Shown piece after piece: positions 1 through 6,963 of a stretch of DNA of 64,000 nucleotides. Position numbers and translations under genes: made by a program. Source of the DNA: Acidimicrobiales bacterium (lineage in GTDB: Bacteria; Actinomycetota; Acidimicrobiia; Acidimicrobiales; SZUA-35); the NCBI GenBank assembly GCA_041394265.1, contig JAWKIO010000005.1, forward strand, positions 2,418,001-2,482,000, read 5' to 3'. A model generated the notes under the pieces. The model saw only the letters and a list, made by a program, of their open reading frames with translations. It was not told where the DNA came from and made no database searches. How positions within the stretch are numbered: position 1 is the first letter of the stretch; every line of letters begins with the position of its first letter.

Positions 1-39
1 CTCGCCGTGGCTGCCATCGCCCGGGCCCGGGCCGCCTGA
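1..39 (+). CDS. 3' end of an unidentified gene (radA possible)
   Basis: Only the last twelve codons and a TGA stop are inside the window, ending in Ala/Arg-rich sequence (ARARAA). Nothing in these residues identifies the protein. In many actinobacteria the DNA-repair gene radA lies directly upstream of disA in the same direction, so radA is the contextual guess; the residues seen neither support nor exclude it. Confidence 0.4.
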   Translation, partial: LAVAAIARARAA

Positions 40-111
40 GTCGCGCCGCTCTCACCGACGGCAGGCGGGTGCGTGGCGACGAAGGCCGTCCGGGCGGTCG
101 CTTGCTTGCAC

Positions 112-117
112 TACAGT
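112..117 (+). promoter_or_regulatory. -10 box of a leaderless disA promoter
   Basis: TACAGT ends 6 bases before the ATG at 124, with no Shine-Dalgarno sequence between, which predicts transcription starting at the start codon. It lies 73 bases downstream of the preceding stop codon. Confidence 0.55.
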
Positions 118-123
118 ACGTCG

Positions 124-1197
124 ATGGACTCGAGGGCAGAAACAGCACTGTTGCGGGCGCTGGCCCAGGTGGCGCCCGGCGCTCCGGTGCGCGACGGTCT
201 CGACCGAGTCCTCCAGTCAGGCCGCGGCGGGCTGATCGTGATCGGCGATGGCCCCGACGTGCTCAACATCTGCTCCGGCGGTTTCCTGCTCGACGCTGCG
301 TTCACCCCGCAGCGGCTGTCGGAACTGGCCAAGATGGACGGCGCGATCATCCTCGCCGCCGATACTTCCCGGATCGCTCGGGCCAATGTCCACCTCGTGC
401 CGAACCCCAACGTCCCGACCTCGGAAACCGGCACCCGGCACCGCACGGCCGAACGGGTCGCTCGCTCACTGAACGTCCCCGTCATCGCCGTGTCGGAATC
501 TCGCAAGGAGATCCAGGTCTACGTGGGGGCCCAGCGGCACCCGCTCGAGCCGGTCAGCCGTCTCCTCGAACGGTCGAACCAGGCACTCCAGACGCTCGAG
601 CGCTATCGCATCCGGCTCGCCGCCGTGAGCAAGAACCTGACTGCGCTCGAAGTCGAAGACCTGGTCACGCTGCGAGACGTGCTCGAGGTGCTGCAGCGCA
701 CCGAGATGGTGGCCCGAATCGCGTCCGAGATCGAGCGCAACCTGGTCGAATTGGGCTCCGACGGGCGCCTGGTCCGCCTCCAGCTCGAGGAACTGGTCGG
801 CGGCGTGGTCGACGATCGCCGTCTGCTGATTCGCGACTACTTCAACGAAGACGCCACGTTCCACATCGATGAGGCCATGGAAGCGCTCAACGAACTCGAC
901 GACGAGGCGCTCTATGACGAAGAGGTTCTGGCCAAGACACTGCATCTCGCCACCGGGATCCCCGACCTCGACGAGAACCTGGAGCCTCGTGGCTACCGCT
1001 TGCTTTCGACCCTGCCCCGGCTGTCGCCGCCGGTGGTCGACCTCGTCGTCGAGCGGTTCGAGTCGCTACAGCGGGTGCTGCGGGCCACGGTCAAGGAACT
1101 CGAATCGGTCGACGGTGTGGGCAACGCCCGAGCCCGAGCGGTGAAGGAAGCGCTCGGTCGCCTGGCCGAAAGTTCGATTCTCGACCGTTATCAGTGA
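124..1197 (+). CDS. disA: DNA integrity scanning diadenylate cyclase DisA
   Basis: DisA condenses two ATP into the second messenger cyclic di-AMP and scans DNA for branched structures. The 357-residue product has the diadenylate cyclase (DAC) domain with the DGA motif at residues 72-74 and the RHR motif at 105-107 (in GTRHRTAE), a helical spine, and a C-terminal helix-hairpin-helix DNA-binding element around DGVGNARA. Length matches the family (about 355-360 residues). I start at ATG 124: it follows a -10 box by 6 bases and gives the family N-terminus, whereas an in-frame GTG at 73 would add 17 residues unlike other DisA proteins. No c-di-AMP riboswitch was recognised in the window. Confidence 0.95.
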   Translation: MDSRAETALLRALAQVAPGAPVRDGLDRVLQSGRGGLIVIGDGPDVLNICSGGFLLDAAFTPQRLSELAKMDGAIILAADTSRIARANVHLVPNPNVPTSETGTRHRTAERVARSLNVPVIAVSESRKEIQVYVGAQRHPLEPVSRLLERSNQALQTLERYRIRLAAVSKNLTALEVEDLVTLRDVLEVLQRTEMVARIASEIERNLVELGSDGRLVRLQLEELVGGVVDDRRLLIRDYFNEDATFHIDEAMEALNELDDEALYDEEVLAKTLHLATGIPDLDENLEPRGYRLLSTLPRLSPPVVDLVVERFESLQRVLRATVKELESVDGVGNARARAVKEALGRLAESSILDRYQ

Positions 1198-1250
1198 TCC
1201 GTGCCGGCCTTGCGCCGGCGGGTGAGCAGGTTGCGGGTGCGAGTGCCAGA

Positions 1251-1365
1251 TCGAACGGACTTCGAGCTGCGAGTACCGGCGTGAACGGAGTTCGAGCTGC
1301 GAGTGTCAGCGTGAACGGAGTTCGAGCTGCGAGTGTCAGCGTGAACGGAGTTCGAGCTGCTCGCG
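1251..1365. repeat. 30-bp tandem repeat at the 3' end of the CRP-family gene
   Basis: The sequence TTCGAGCTGC recurs at 1261, 1291, 1321 and 1351 and GTGAACGGAG at 1281, 1311 and 1341, giving an exact 30-bp period over about four copies. The right-most copy encodes the last residues of the minus-strand regulator (ELRSR) and its stop codon; the others repeat that segment beyond the stop. The array fills the gap between disA and the regulator, whose 3' ends converge. Confidence 0.9.
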
Positions 1366-1995
1366 ATTGAGGATGCCGTAGCGGCGATCGCGCTGCTCGA
1401 GCCAGCCCAGCTTGATGAAGCTGGCAATCGCCTTGTTGACCCGCTCCCGGCTCGCTCCGACCATGCCCGCCAGCTCTTCCTGGGTGACGGGGAGGGCGAA
1501 TTCGTCGGCATCGCCGGCGATTTCGAGCAATCGCTTCGCCGTCCGGCCGGTGACGTCGAGGAACACCGAGTCGGCGAGCACGCCGTCCATGGTGCGGACG
1601 CGAAGTGCGAGCAGCTTGACGACCTGCCACAGCTGGTCGGGTTGTTCGGCGTAGATCGCCCGCAGCGGGCCGTAGGGGATCCGAATGGCCTCGCTGGTCT
1701 CGAGCACTCGAGCGTCGGTCGAGCGGTTCTGCTGGTCGAACAGCGGCATCTCGCCGAACAGGTCGCCCGCCTCCATCAAGGCCACGACCGACTCGCGGCC
1801 GTCGATCGACCGGTTCACCATCGCAATCCGACCCGACACGGTGACGTAGAGATCGTCGGGCTCGTCGCCTTCGTTGAACAACACATCGCCACGCTTGAGA
1901 CGAAGCTGTTCTGCCGACTCGGAGAGCGACACGAGCGTGTCCTCATCGAGGTGTTCGAACAGGTCGACTCGGCGAAGGAGGTCAAGGGGGATCAT
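1336..1995 (-). CDS. CRP/FNR family transcriptional regulator
   Basis: A 219-residue cyclic-nucleotide-binding regulator of the CRP/GlxR type. The N-terminal beta-barrel (about residues 10-125) carries a phosphate-binding-cassette-like segment, FGEMPLF, where canonical cAMP receptors have GE(L/I)-type sequence. A long dimerisation helix (about 125-150) follows, then a winged helix with recognition helix in TQEELAGMVGASRERVNKAI. It resembles mycobacterial Crp (Rv3676) along its whole length. It probably binds a cyclic nucleotide or related ligand and controls distant genes; no target site was recognised here. A leaderless promoter drives it. The 3' end lies in a 30-bp tandem repeat that duplicates the last codons and the stop. 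Confidence 0.9.
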   Translation of the reverse strand: MIPLDLLRRVDLFEHLDEDTLVSLSESAEQLRLKRGDVLFNEGDEPDDLYVTVSGRIAMVNRSIDGRESVVALMEAGDLFGEMPLFDQQNRSTDARVLETSEAIRIPYGPLRAIYAEQPDQLWQVVKLLALRVRTMDGVLADSVFLDVTGRTAKRLLEIAGDADEFALPVTQEELAGMVGASRERVNKAIASFIKLGWLEQRDRRYGILNREQLELRSR

Positions 1996-2002
1996 CTGGC
2001 AG

Positions 2003-2008
2003 ACGGTA
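2003..2008 (-). promoter_or_regulatory. -10 box of a leaderless promoter for the CRP-family gene
   Basis: On the minus strand TACCGT is followed by 7 bases and then the ATG at 1995; no ribosome-binding site lies between. Confidence 0.5.
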
Positions 2009-2025
2009 CCGCAGAATCACGTGTA

Positions 2026-2262
2026 CTCGCCGTTCGTCGGGCCTCGGGGGCCCTCCTCTCTTCCACAGTTCTGGCCCTGGGGGCCAGAACTGCTCGCCGT
2101 TCGTCGGGCCTCGGGGCCCTCGTGAACCCTTCGGCCCTGGCGGGCCTCGTGAACCCTTCGGCCCTGGCGGGCCTCGGGGGTTCCCCGAGTTCCTCGCTCC
2201 GCTCCGAACTCGCAATCCGGGCCTTGGGGCCAGAACTGCTCGCCGTTCGTCGGGACCCAGGC
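2026..2262. repeat. Repeat-rich intergenic region between divergent CRP-family gene and ispF
   Basis: This fills most of the 311-base gene-free gap at 1998-2308. It holds a perfect 12-bp inverted repeat with a 3-base loop at 2066-2092 (arm CAGTTCTGGCCC). Three copies of a segment containing TCGCCGTTCGTCGGG begin near 2028, 2095 and 2241, and two are preceded by the arm GGGCCAGAACTG. A 27-bp tandem repeat contains CGTGAACCCTTCGGCCC (copies at 2121 and 2148). A looser 7-bp inverted pair, CGAGTTC/GAACTCG, lies near 2186-2214. I see no open reading frame with coding character; the collagen-like minus-strand translation here is an artefact of the repeats. Confidence 0.85.
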
Positions 2263-2296
2263 CTCTGGGGTTCGCTCGGGGGTTCTTGGGGTGGGG

Positions 2297-2302
2297 TAGG
2301 GT
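2297..2302 (+). promoter_or_regulatory. -10 box of a leaderless ispF promoter
   Basis: TAGGGT ends 6 bases before the GTG start at 2309. No Shine-Dalgarno sequence fits in the interval. Confidence 0.55.
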
Positions 2303-2308
2303 TTCGGG

Positions 2309-2821
2309 GTGAGTGATGGGATTCCCGAGTTCAGGATCGGCCAGGGGTTCGATGTCCACCCGTGGTCGAGCGACCCGGCCCGTCACCTGGTTCTCGGTGG
2401 CGTCACGTTCGACGACAGTCCGGGGCTCGCCGGTCACAGCGACGCCGACGTGATCGCCCACGCAATCACCGACGCCATGCTCGGCGCCGTCGGATTGGGT
2501 GATATCGGGCAACACTTCCCCGACACCTCGCCCGAGTTCGCCGGAGCCGACAGCTTGACGCTGCTCGCCTCGGCGCGTGCGGCGGTGGCCGATGCCGGCT
2601 GGCGTGTCGTCAACGCCGATTGCACCGTCATCCTCGACCGACCCAAGCTGGCGCCTCACCGTGAGGCCATGCAACAGCGGGTCAGCGAGGCGCTCGGCGC
2701 CCCGGTGAGCATCAAGGGGAAGCGCACGGAAGGGGTCGAAGGACTGGCCGGTGGCGTCCAGTGCCACGCGGTGGCCCTCTGTGTCCGCAGCGATGCTGCG
2801 ATAGACAGGGCCAAACGATGA
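2309..2821 (+). CDS. ispF: 2-C-methyl-D-erythritol 2,4-cyclodiphosphate synthase
   Basis: IspF cyclises 4-diphosphocytidyl-methylerythritol 2-phosphate with loss of CMP, in the MEP route to isoprenoid precursors. The 170-residue length is typical. Metal ligands are visible as D15 and H17 in GFDVH and H43 in AGHSDADV; the product-binding loop KGKRTEGV-like segment lies near the C-terminus. The usual partner ispD is not adjacent. The gene is followed 12 bases later by rlmB, an arrangement often seen next to MEP genes in actinobacteria, and probably shares its transcript. The start is GTG behind a leaderless-type -10 box. Confidence 0.95.
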   Translation: MSDGIPEFRIGQGFDVHPWSSDPARHLVLGGVTFDDSPGLAGHSDADVIAHAITDAMLGAVGLGDIGQHFPDTSPEFAGADSLTLLASARAAVADAGWRVVNADCTVILDRPKLAPHREAMQQRVSEALGAPVSIKGKRTEGVEGLAGGVQCHAVALCVRSDAAIDRAKR

Positions 2822-2833
2822 ATCGGAGAGTCG

Positions 2834-3880
2834 ATGGCAGGCAAACGTCCCGGTAAGGGCGGCCCCAAGAACACCGGCGCCAATCGGGGCACGACCGGCG
2901 GCAAGGGTGCACAAGGTGGTCGTTCGTCGCGTCGCGCCGCCGGGTCGGCTGCCGGCGGCCGTGGCGGGGCCGGCGCGGGTCGCAGCGGTGGCGCCTCGGG
3001 AGGACGCGCCGGCGCTCGTCGTGGAACCTCGACCGGTGACCCTCAGGGAACCAGCGGTGCTCGCAGCGGCCGCGGTCGGGCGCCGGGAGCTGGTCGCAAT
3101 GCCAAGCGAGCGCCCAAGCGTGCACTCGGGGGTGACCAGGTCGAGGGTCGCCAGGCCGTGCGAGAACTCCTGCTGGCCGGAACGCGGCAGGTGCGCGAGA
3201 TCTACATGATCGAGGATCTCGACGCTGCCGACATTCTCGACGACATCGTCGAGCTCGCCCAAGACATGCGCATCCCACTGCGTGCTGTGTCGCGACGCCA
3301 TTTCGATGCCGAGGCGCTCACCGAGTCGCACCAGGGCGTCCTCGCACGCGCCGCCGAGCTTCCCGAACACGACCTCGATGATCTGGCACAGAAACCGGGA
3401 GCGTTCCTCCTGGTCCTCGACGGCATCACCGATCCGGGCAATGTGGGCGCCATGCTGCGCACGGCCGAGTGTGCGGGCGTCACCGGCATCGTCCTGCCCC
3501 GTCACCGGGCGGTGCATGTGTCGCCGACCGTCACCAAGATCGCCGCCGGAGCGATCGAGCACCTGCCGATGGCATTGGTGCCAGGCATTCCCGCCGCCCT
3601 GCAGCGGCTCCAGGATCTAGGTGTCCTCACGGTCGGTCTCGATATGGGCGGCGAGACCTCGATCTTCCAGCTGCCACTGACCCATCAGCAGCCGGTGGCG
3701 CTGGTGCTCGGCGCCGAGGGAAAGGGACTGAGCCGACTGGTGCGCGAACGCGTCGACCTCGTGGCCCAGATCCCCATGGCAGGAAGTCTGAACAGCCTCA
3801 ACGTGGCGATGGCCAGCGCCGTCGCTTGCTTCGAGGTGGTCCGTCAGCGAGCATCCACTGCAACTGAGGAGGCACCATGA
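2834..3880 (+). CDS. rlmB: 23S rRNA 2'-O-methyltransferase of the TrmH/RlmB family with a long basic tail
   Basis: A SPOUT-superfamily RNA methyltransferase expected to modify a guanosine ribose in 23S rRNA using S-adenosylmethionine. Residues about 100-175 form the substrate-binding domain (GDQVEGRQAVRELL) and about 185-340 the knotted catalytic domain with the family motifs LDGITDPGNVGAMLRTAE, VLGAEGKGL and SLNSLNVAMA. The first 95 or so residues are an unusual Gly/Arg/Ala-rich, strongly basic and probably disordered extension. The start ATG lies behind a GGAG site in the 12-base gap after ispF. The stop overlaps the next start (ATGA). Related family members methylate tRNA, so the exact target is inferred. 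Confidence 0.88.
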   Translation: MAGKRPGKGGPKNTGANRGTTGGKGAQGGRSSRRAAGSAAGGRGGAGAGRSGGASGGRAGARRGTSTGDPQGTSGARSGRGRAPGAGRNAKRAPKRALGGDQVEGRQAVRELLLAGTRQVREIYMIEDLDAADILDDIVELAQDMRIPLRAVSRRHFDAEALTESHQGVLARAAELPEHDLDDLAQKPGAFLLVLDGITDPGNVGAMLRTAECAGVTGIVLPRHRAVHVSPTVTKIAAGAIEHLPMALVPGIPAALQRLQDLGVLTVGLDMGGETSIFQLPLTHQQPVALVLGAEGKGLSRLVRERVDLVAQIPMAGSLNSLNVAMASAVACFEVVRQRASTATEEAP

Positions 3881-4965
3881 GCACCTACAAAGCGTGGGAC
3901 GGCAACGATTATCCGTCGCCGCCACCTGACGGTTGGTACCAGGCCAGCGATTCGTTGTGGTGGCCCGAGGGCTACGGCCCGGGCCCGGCCGTCGCTTCCC
4001 CTGCCCCGGCGCCGATGCCCGAACCCGAGCCGGCACCGGCGCCCGCCCCGCCTCCCAGCTACGACGCGCCACCGGCAGAGTCGCCGAGTTTCGAGGCGCC
4101 AAGGGCAGAGTCGCCGAGTTTCGAGGCGCCAAGGGCAGAGTCGCCGAGTTTCGAGGCGCCAAGGGCAGAGTCGCCGAGTTTCGACCGCGATCCCACGACG
4201 GTCATGCCGACGCCGCAGCCCACCGAGTCGGGTATCGCCGGCCACCCGATGCCGGCGCCCGGACCGGCCGACTCGTGGTCGGCGCCCCCTGCTGGCGCTC
4301 CCACCGGATTCGGTGCGCCGGAGCAGCCGTCATGGTCGCAGCCCCCGGGTGCCACGCCTCCCGGTGGTGCACCACCGCCAGGCTTCGACACGCCATCGTC
4401 GGGCTCGTCATCCAACAAGCGGCTCCTCATCGGTGCCGCTGCCCTGCTTGCGCTTGTGGTGGTCGCTGGGCTGGCGTTCGTTCTCACCCGCGGCGGTGGC
4501 GGAGACGATGATGATGTCGTGGCGTTCGACGCAACGGCCGTCAAGGGCAGCGCTGCCAATCCGCACACCGCAGGCGATCTGGTTCGCCTTTCCTACGACG
4601 ATCCCGACACCGGCGCTGCGACCGAGTGGACGATCGAGGTCGTTGCGGCACCGGTCGATTCCTCGGCCGGGGGCGGCGACACCGCCGACGCCACGGTCAA
4701 CCTCCGCGTCGCGCTGGCGAAGGGCGACGCGCCCGAGACATTGTCGGTGCTGACGTTCACCGCCGTCAGTCCCGACGGGCGTCGCACCTCGACCGGCAGC
4801 TGTGCGCCGCTGTCGACACCGTTGCCCGAGGATCGCCTGGTGTCGGTCGGTGAGACCGCCGAAGGCTCGGTGTGCTGGCAGGTGCCGGCCGCCGATCTCG
4901 GAGCCCTCACCATGCGCGTGGAGGTCGACGGCATCGACGGTCGGGTCTACATGAAGTTGCAGTGA
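3877..4965 (+). CDS. Pro-rich single-pass membrane protein with 10-residue repeats
   Basis: A 362-residue protein of unknown function. It starts with a short Trp/Tyr-rich motif (PPDGWYQASDSLWWPEGY), resembling the DUF2510-type motif common in actinobacterial membrane proteins. A Pro/Ala/Glu-rich linker follows, including four copies of a ten-residue unit (AESPSFEAPR type) at residues about 68-107. One membrane helix lies near 188-210 (LLALVVVAGLAFVL), then an outside domain of about 150 residues with two cysteines, resembling DUF4352-like beta domains. The start overlaps the rlmB stop by four bases and has a strong GAGGAG site, so it is co-transcribed with ispF-rlmB. Function is not inferred. 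Confidence 0.85.
   Translation: MSTYKAWDGNDYPSPPPDGWYQASDSLWWPEGYGPGPAVASPAPAPMPEPEPAPAPAPPPSYDAPPAESPSFEAPRAESPSFEAPRAESPSFEAPRAESPSFDRDPTTVMPTPQPTESGIAGHPMPAPGPADSWSAPPAGAPTGFGAPEQPSWSQPPGATPPGGAPPPGFDTPSSGSSSNKRLLIGAAALLALVVVAGLAFVLTRGGGGDDDDVVAFDATAVKGSAANPHTAGDLVRLSYDDPDTGAATEWTIEVVAAPVDSSAGGGDTADATVNLRVALAKGDAPETLSVLTFTAVSPDGRRTSTGSCAPLSTPLPEDRLVSVGETAEGSVCWQVPAADLGALTMRVEVDGIDGRVYMKLQ
4078..4197 (+). repeat. 30-bp in-frame tandem repeat inside the membrane protein gene
   Basis: Four consecutive copies of a 30-bp unit containing GCAGAGTCGCCGAGTTTCGA lie in frame and encode a ten-residue Pro/Ser/Glu repeat. The inner copies are identical at the DNA level, including synonymous positions, which implies recent expansion or ongoing homogenisation. 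Confidence 0.92.
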
Positions 4966-4983
4966 CGCCGAGGTCAAAGCGTC

Positions 4984-4989
4984 TACGAT
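4984..4989 (+). promoter_or_regulatory. -10 box of the tRNA-Thr promoter
   Basis: TACGAT ends 10 bases before the first base of the mature tRNA and lies after the stop of the preceding gene. A -35 element is not clear. Confidence 0.4.
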
Positions 4990-4999
4990 TGTCGGCCAC

Positions 5000-5073
5000 G
5001 CCCGTGTAGCTCAGTTGGCCAGAGCGCCGCTCTTGTAAAGCGGATGTCGCCGGTTCGAATCCGGCCTCGGGCT
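5000..5073 (+). tRNA. tRNA-Thr (anticodon TGT)
   Basis: A 74-base cloverleaf. The acceptor stem pairs GCCCGTG with CTCGGGC, with one T:T mismatch at the sixth pair. The D arm contains AGCTCAGTTGG, the anticodon stem is CCGCT/AGCGG around loop CTTGTAA (anticodon TGT, reading ACA), and the T arm is GCCGGTTCGAATCCGGC. The discriminator base is T. The CCA end is not fully encoded. Confidence 0.95.
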
Positions 5074-5125
5074 CACCTATGTTCGCCACACCAGTCGCCA
5101 CATCACTTGGGCAGAGGAGTCTCAC

Positions 5126-5731
5126 ATGACCGCAGGGGCACACGACGCAGGTGGCGGGTTCAGCCGATCGGCGGGAACCAACGCCGCTCGAGGCGTGCTG
5201 GTCATCATCGCGGCGGTGGCTGTCGGCCTGCTCCTGATGTTCCGCGGGATCGGCGATTCGTCGAACGACACCGCCGCCGACGCCACGCCGGCCGCAGATG
5301 GTGGTGGCGACACCAGTGATGCAGCAGCCGCCGGCGACACCTCCACCACGGTGCCCACCGGCGACACCGTGGTCGAGAGCACGACCACCACGGTGTCGGC
5401 CCCACCCCGTGATCCGAGTGAGGTGAAGGTGCTGGTCCTGAACGGCACCGACGCCACCAGTCGTGTTGCCGGCGTGGCCGGTGCCGGCACCGATCTGCTG
5501 AAGCCGTCGAACTACATCACCCTCGAACCGAAGGACGCCGACATCAACGGCCCGTCGGCGGTGTTCTACACCGAGGGGTACCTGGCCGAGGCCAACGCCG
5601 TGGCCGCTGTCTACGGCGTCGACCCCGCCACGGTCGTGCAGCCGCTCGATCCGACCGCTTCTCCCATCGCCGACACCCAGGGAGCCAACATCGTCGTGCG
5701 CATCGGGTCCGACGGCGTGATCAAGGTCTGA
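5126..5731 (+). CDS. LytR C-terminal domain (LytR_C) membrane-anchored protein
   Basis: A 201-residue protein with one N-terminal membrane helix (about residues 23-42, VLVIIAAVAVGLLLMF), an Asp/Thr/Ala-rich linker to about residue 95, and an outside LytR_C domain that starts with VKVLVLNGTDATSRVAGVAG and ends in ANIVVRIGSDGV. This domain is found at the end of LytR-CpsA-Psr wall-polymer ligases and as stand-alone proteins; here the catalytic LCP domain is absent. It may bind wall polymers or LCP enzymes, but no activity is shown. ATG 5126 is chosen for its GAGGAG site eight bases upstream. The gene follows tRNA-Thr by about 50 bases. Confidence 0.85.
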   Translation: MTAGAHDAGGGFSRSAGTNAARGVLVIIAAVAVGLLLMFRGIGDSSNDTAADATPAADGGGDTSDAAAAGDTSTTVPTGDTVVESTTTTVSAPPRDPSEVKVLVLNGTDATSRVAGVAGAGTDLLKPSNYITLEPKDADINGPSAVFYTEGYLAEANAVAAVYGVDPATVVQPLDPTASPIADTQGANIVVRIGSDGVIKV

Positions 5732-5763
5732 CGGTCCGCGCACTGTCCGTCGAGCAGGTCACG

Positions 5764-6774
5764 GTGCCCAAGCCCAAGGTCGTCATTGCCTTCGACAAGT
5801 TCCGAGGCTCGGCGACCGCCACCGAGCTGAGCGAGGCGGCGGTAGGGGCGGCCGATCGGTTGGGCTGGGACAGCTGCGCGATCCCGCTGGCCGATGGGGG
5901 CGAGGGATCGCTCGACGTCATCGGAGGACCGAACAAGACGACGGTCGTCACCTCGCCACTCGGCGATCCGGTCGAGGCCGGCTGGCGGCTCGACGGTCGG
6001 ACCGCCTATATCGAGATGGCCGCCGCTTCGGGGCTCACCGTCGTCGGTGGCGCCGACCAGAACGACGCCGTGGCTGCCGACACCACCGGCACCGGTGAAT
6101 TGATCAGTACCGCCATCGAGCTCGGCGCCACGACCGTTGTGGTGTTCCTGGGCGGGTCGGCCACCACCGATGGGGGGTGGGGAGCCATCCGAGCCATGCC
6201 GCCGGCGCCGCGCATGAAGGGCATCGAACTGATCGTCGCCTGCGACGTTCAGACTCGATTCGATGAGGCGGCGACGGTCTTCGGCCCGCAGAAGGGTGCC
6301 TCGCCGGCACAGGTCAAGTTCCTGACTCGTCGCCTCCAGCGCCTGATCCAGGTCTACCAGGAGAACTACGGCATCGATGTGTCGGAGGTACCCGGCGCCG
6401 GCGCAGCGGGCGGGCTCGCCGGTGGCTTGCTCGCCCTGGGTGCCCGGCTCGAATCCGGGTTCTCGGTGCTCGCCGAGCGAGCCGAGCTCGATGTCGCACT
6501 CGTGGGGGCCGACCTCGTCATCACCGGTGAGGGCTATCTCGATCACGAGTCGTTCAACGGCAAGGTGGTCGGCGGCGTGGGGGCGTGGTCGGCGGCCGAA
6601 GGCGTGCCGGTCGTCTCGATCGTCGGCGATCGTGATCCCTCGGTCGAGGCCCCGGAGCACCTGCGTGTGGTGTCGCTCGTCGAAGCGTTCGGCCTGGACC
6701 GGGCGATGCACGACACCGTCGAGTTGGTTGCCTCGATCGTGGCGGACGAACTCAGTCGTCGTCACCCGACCTGA
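5764..6774 (+). CDS. Glycerate kinase
   Basis: A 336-residue member of the glycerate kinase (GlxK/GarK) family, which phosphorylates D-glycerate with ATP. Family landmarks are the N-terminal AFDKFRGSATA segment (normally APDSFKGS), ADGGEGS, the glycine-rich FLGGSATTDGG, GAGAAGGLAGG, and ITGEGYLDHESFNGK. The start is GTG with a weak purine-rich site. The last 23 bases overlap the 3' end of the convergent small membrane gene. A GpgS-like enzyme that consumes 3-phosphoglycerate is encoded nearby on the other strand; a link through phosphoglycerate supply is possible but unproven, and bacterial family members often give 2-phosphoglycerate. Confidence 0.92.
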   Translation: MPKPKVVIAFDKFRGSATATELSEAAVGAADRLGWDSCAIPLADGGEGSLDVIGGPNKTTVVTSPLGDPVEAGWRLDGRTAYIEMAAASGLTVVGGADQNDAVAADTTGTGELISTAIELGATTVVVFLGGSATTDGGWGAIRAMPPAPRMKGIELIVACDVQTRFDEAATVFGPQKGASPAQVKFLTRRLQRLIQVYQENYGIDVSEVPGAGAAGGLAGGLLALGARLESGFSVLAERAELDVALVGADLVITGEGYLDHESFNGKVVGGVGAWSAAEGVPVVSIVGDRDPSVEAPEHLRVVSLVEAFGLDRAMHDTVELVASIVADELSRRHPT

Positions 6775-6943
6775 GGCGCGACACGCCGTAGATCACCGCA
6801 GCGATCACCGCGCACAGCAGGGCGAACTTGAGGCCCCCGACGATGGCGCGCAGCATCCAGCGCAACACGAACACACCGACGATGCCGGCAGCGACGACGG
6901 CGACGATCGGGGCGAGTGGTGGGCGTTCGAGCTCCTCGGGCAC
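6752..6943 (-). CDS. Small two-helix membrane protein
   Basis: A 63-residue protein with a Pro-rich N-terminus, two hydrophobic helices (about 11-32 and 36-53) and a polar tail ending GDDD. It is not recognised. Support for a real gene comes from a GTG start six bases after TAGGGT (minus strand), fitting the leaderless pattern of the window, and from the membrane-protein composition. Its 3' end overlaps the glycerate kinase gene by 23 bases in convergent orientation. It lies just upstream of the GpgS-like gene and may not share a function with it. Confidence 0.65.
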   Translation of the reverse strand: MPEELERPPLAPIVAVVAAGIVGVFVLRWMLRAIVGGLKFALLCAVIAAVIYGVSRLRSGDDD

Positions 6944-6949
6944 GCCCCG

Positions 6950-6955
6950 ACCCTA
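6950..6955 (-). promoter_or_regulatory. -10 box of a leaderless promoter for the small membrane protein
   Basis: Minus-strand TAGGGT is followed by 6 bases and the GTG at 6943. The box lies in the 20-base gap after the GpgS-like gene. Confidence 0.45.
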
Positions 6956-6963
6956 GTCGACCA

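Noticed and set aside
1251..1365. CRISPR-like array (also 27363-27470 and 60379-60473)
   Set aside because: Units abut directly or have identical intervals, with no unique spacers and no cas genes nearby.
1982..3562. Minus-strand open frame with collagen-like GPPGPKGSRG repeats
   Set aside because: The Gly-Pro pattern comes from the intergenic repeats read in one frame; most of the frame is antisense to ispF and rlmB and it has no plausible start or ribosome-binding site.
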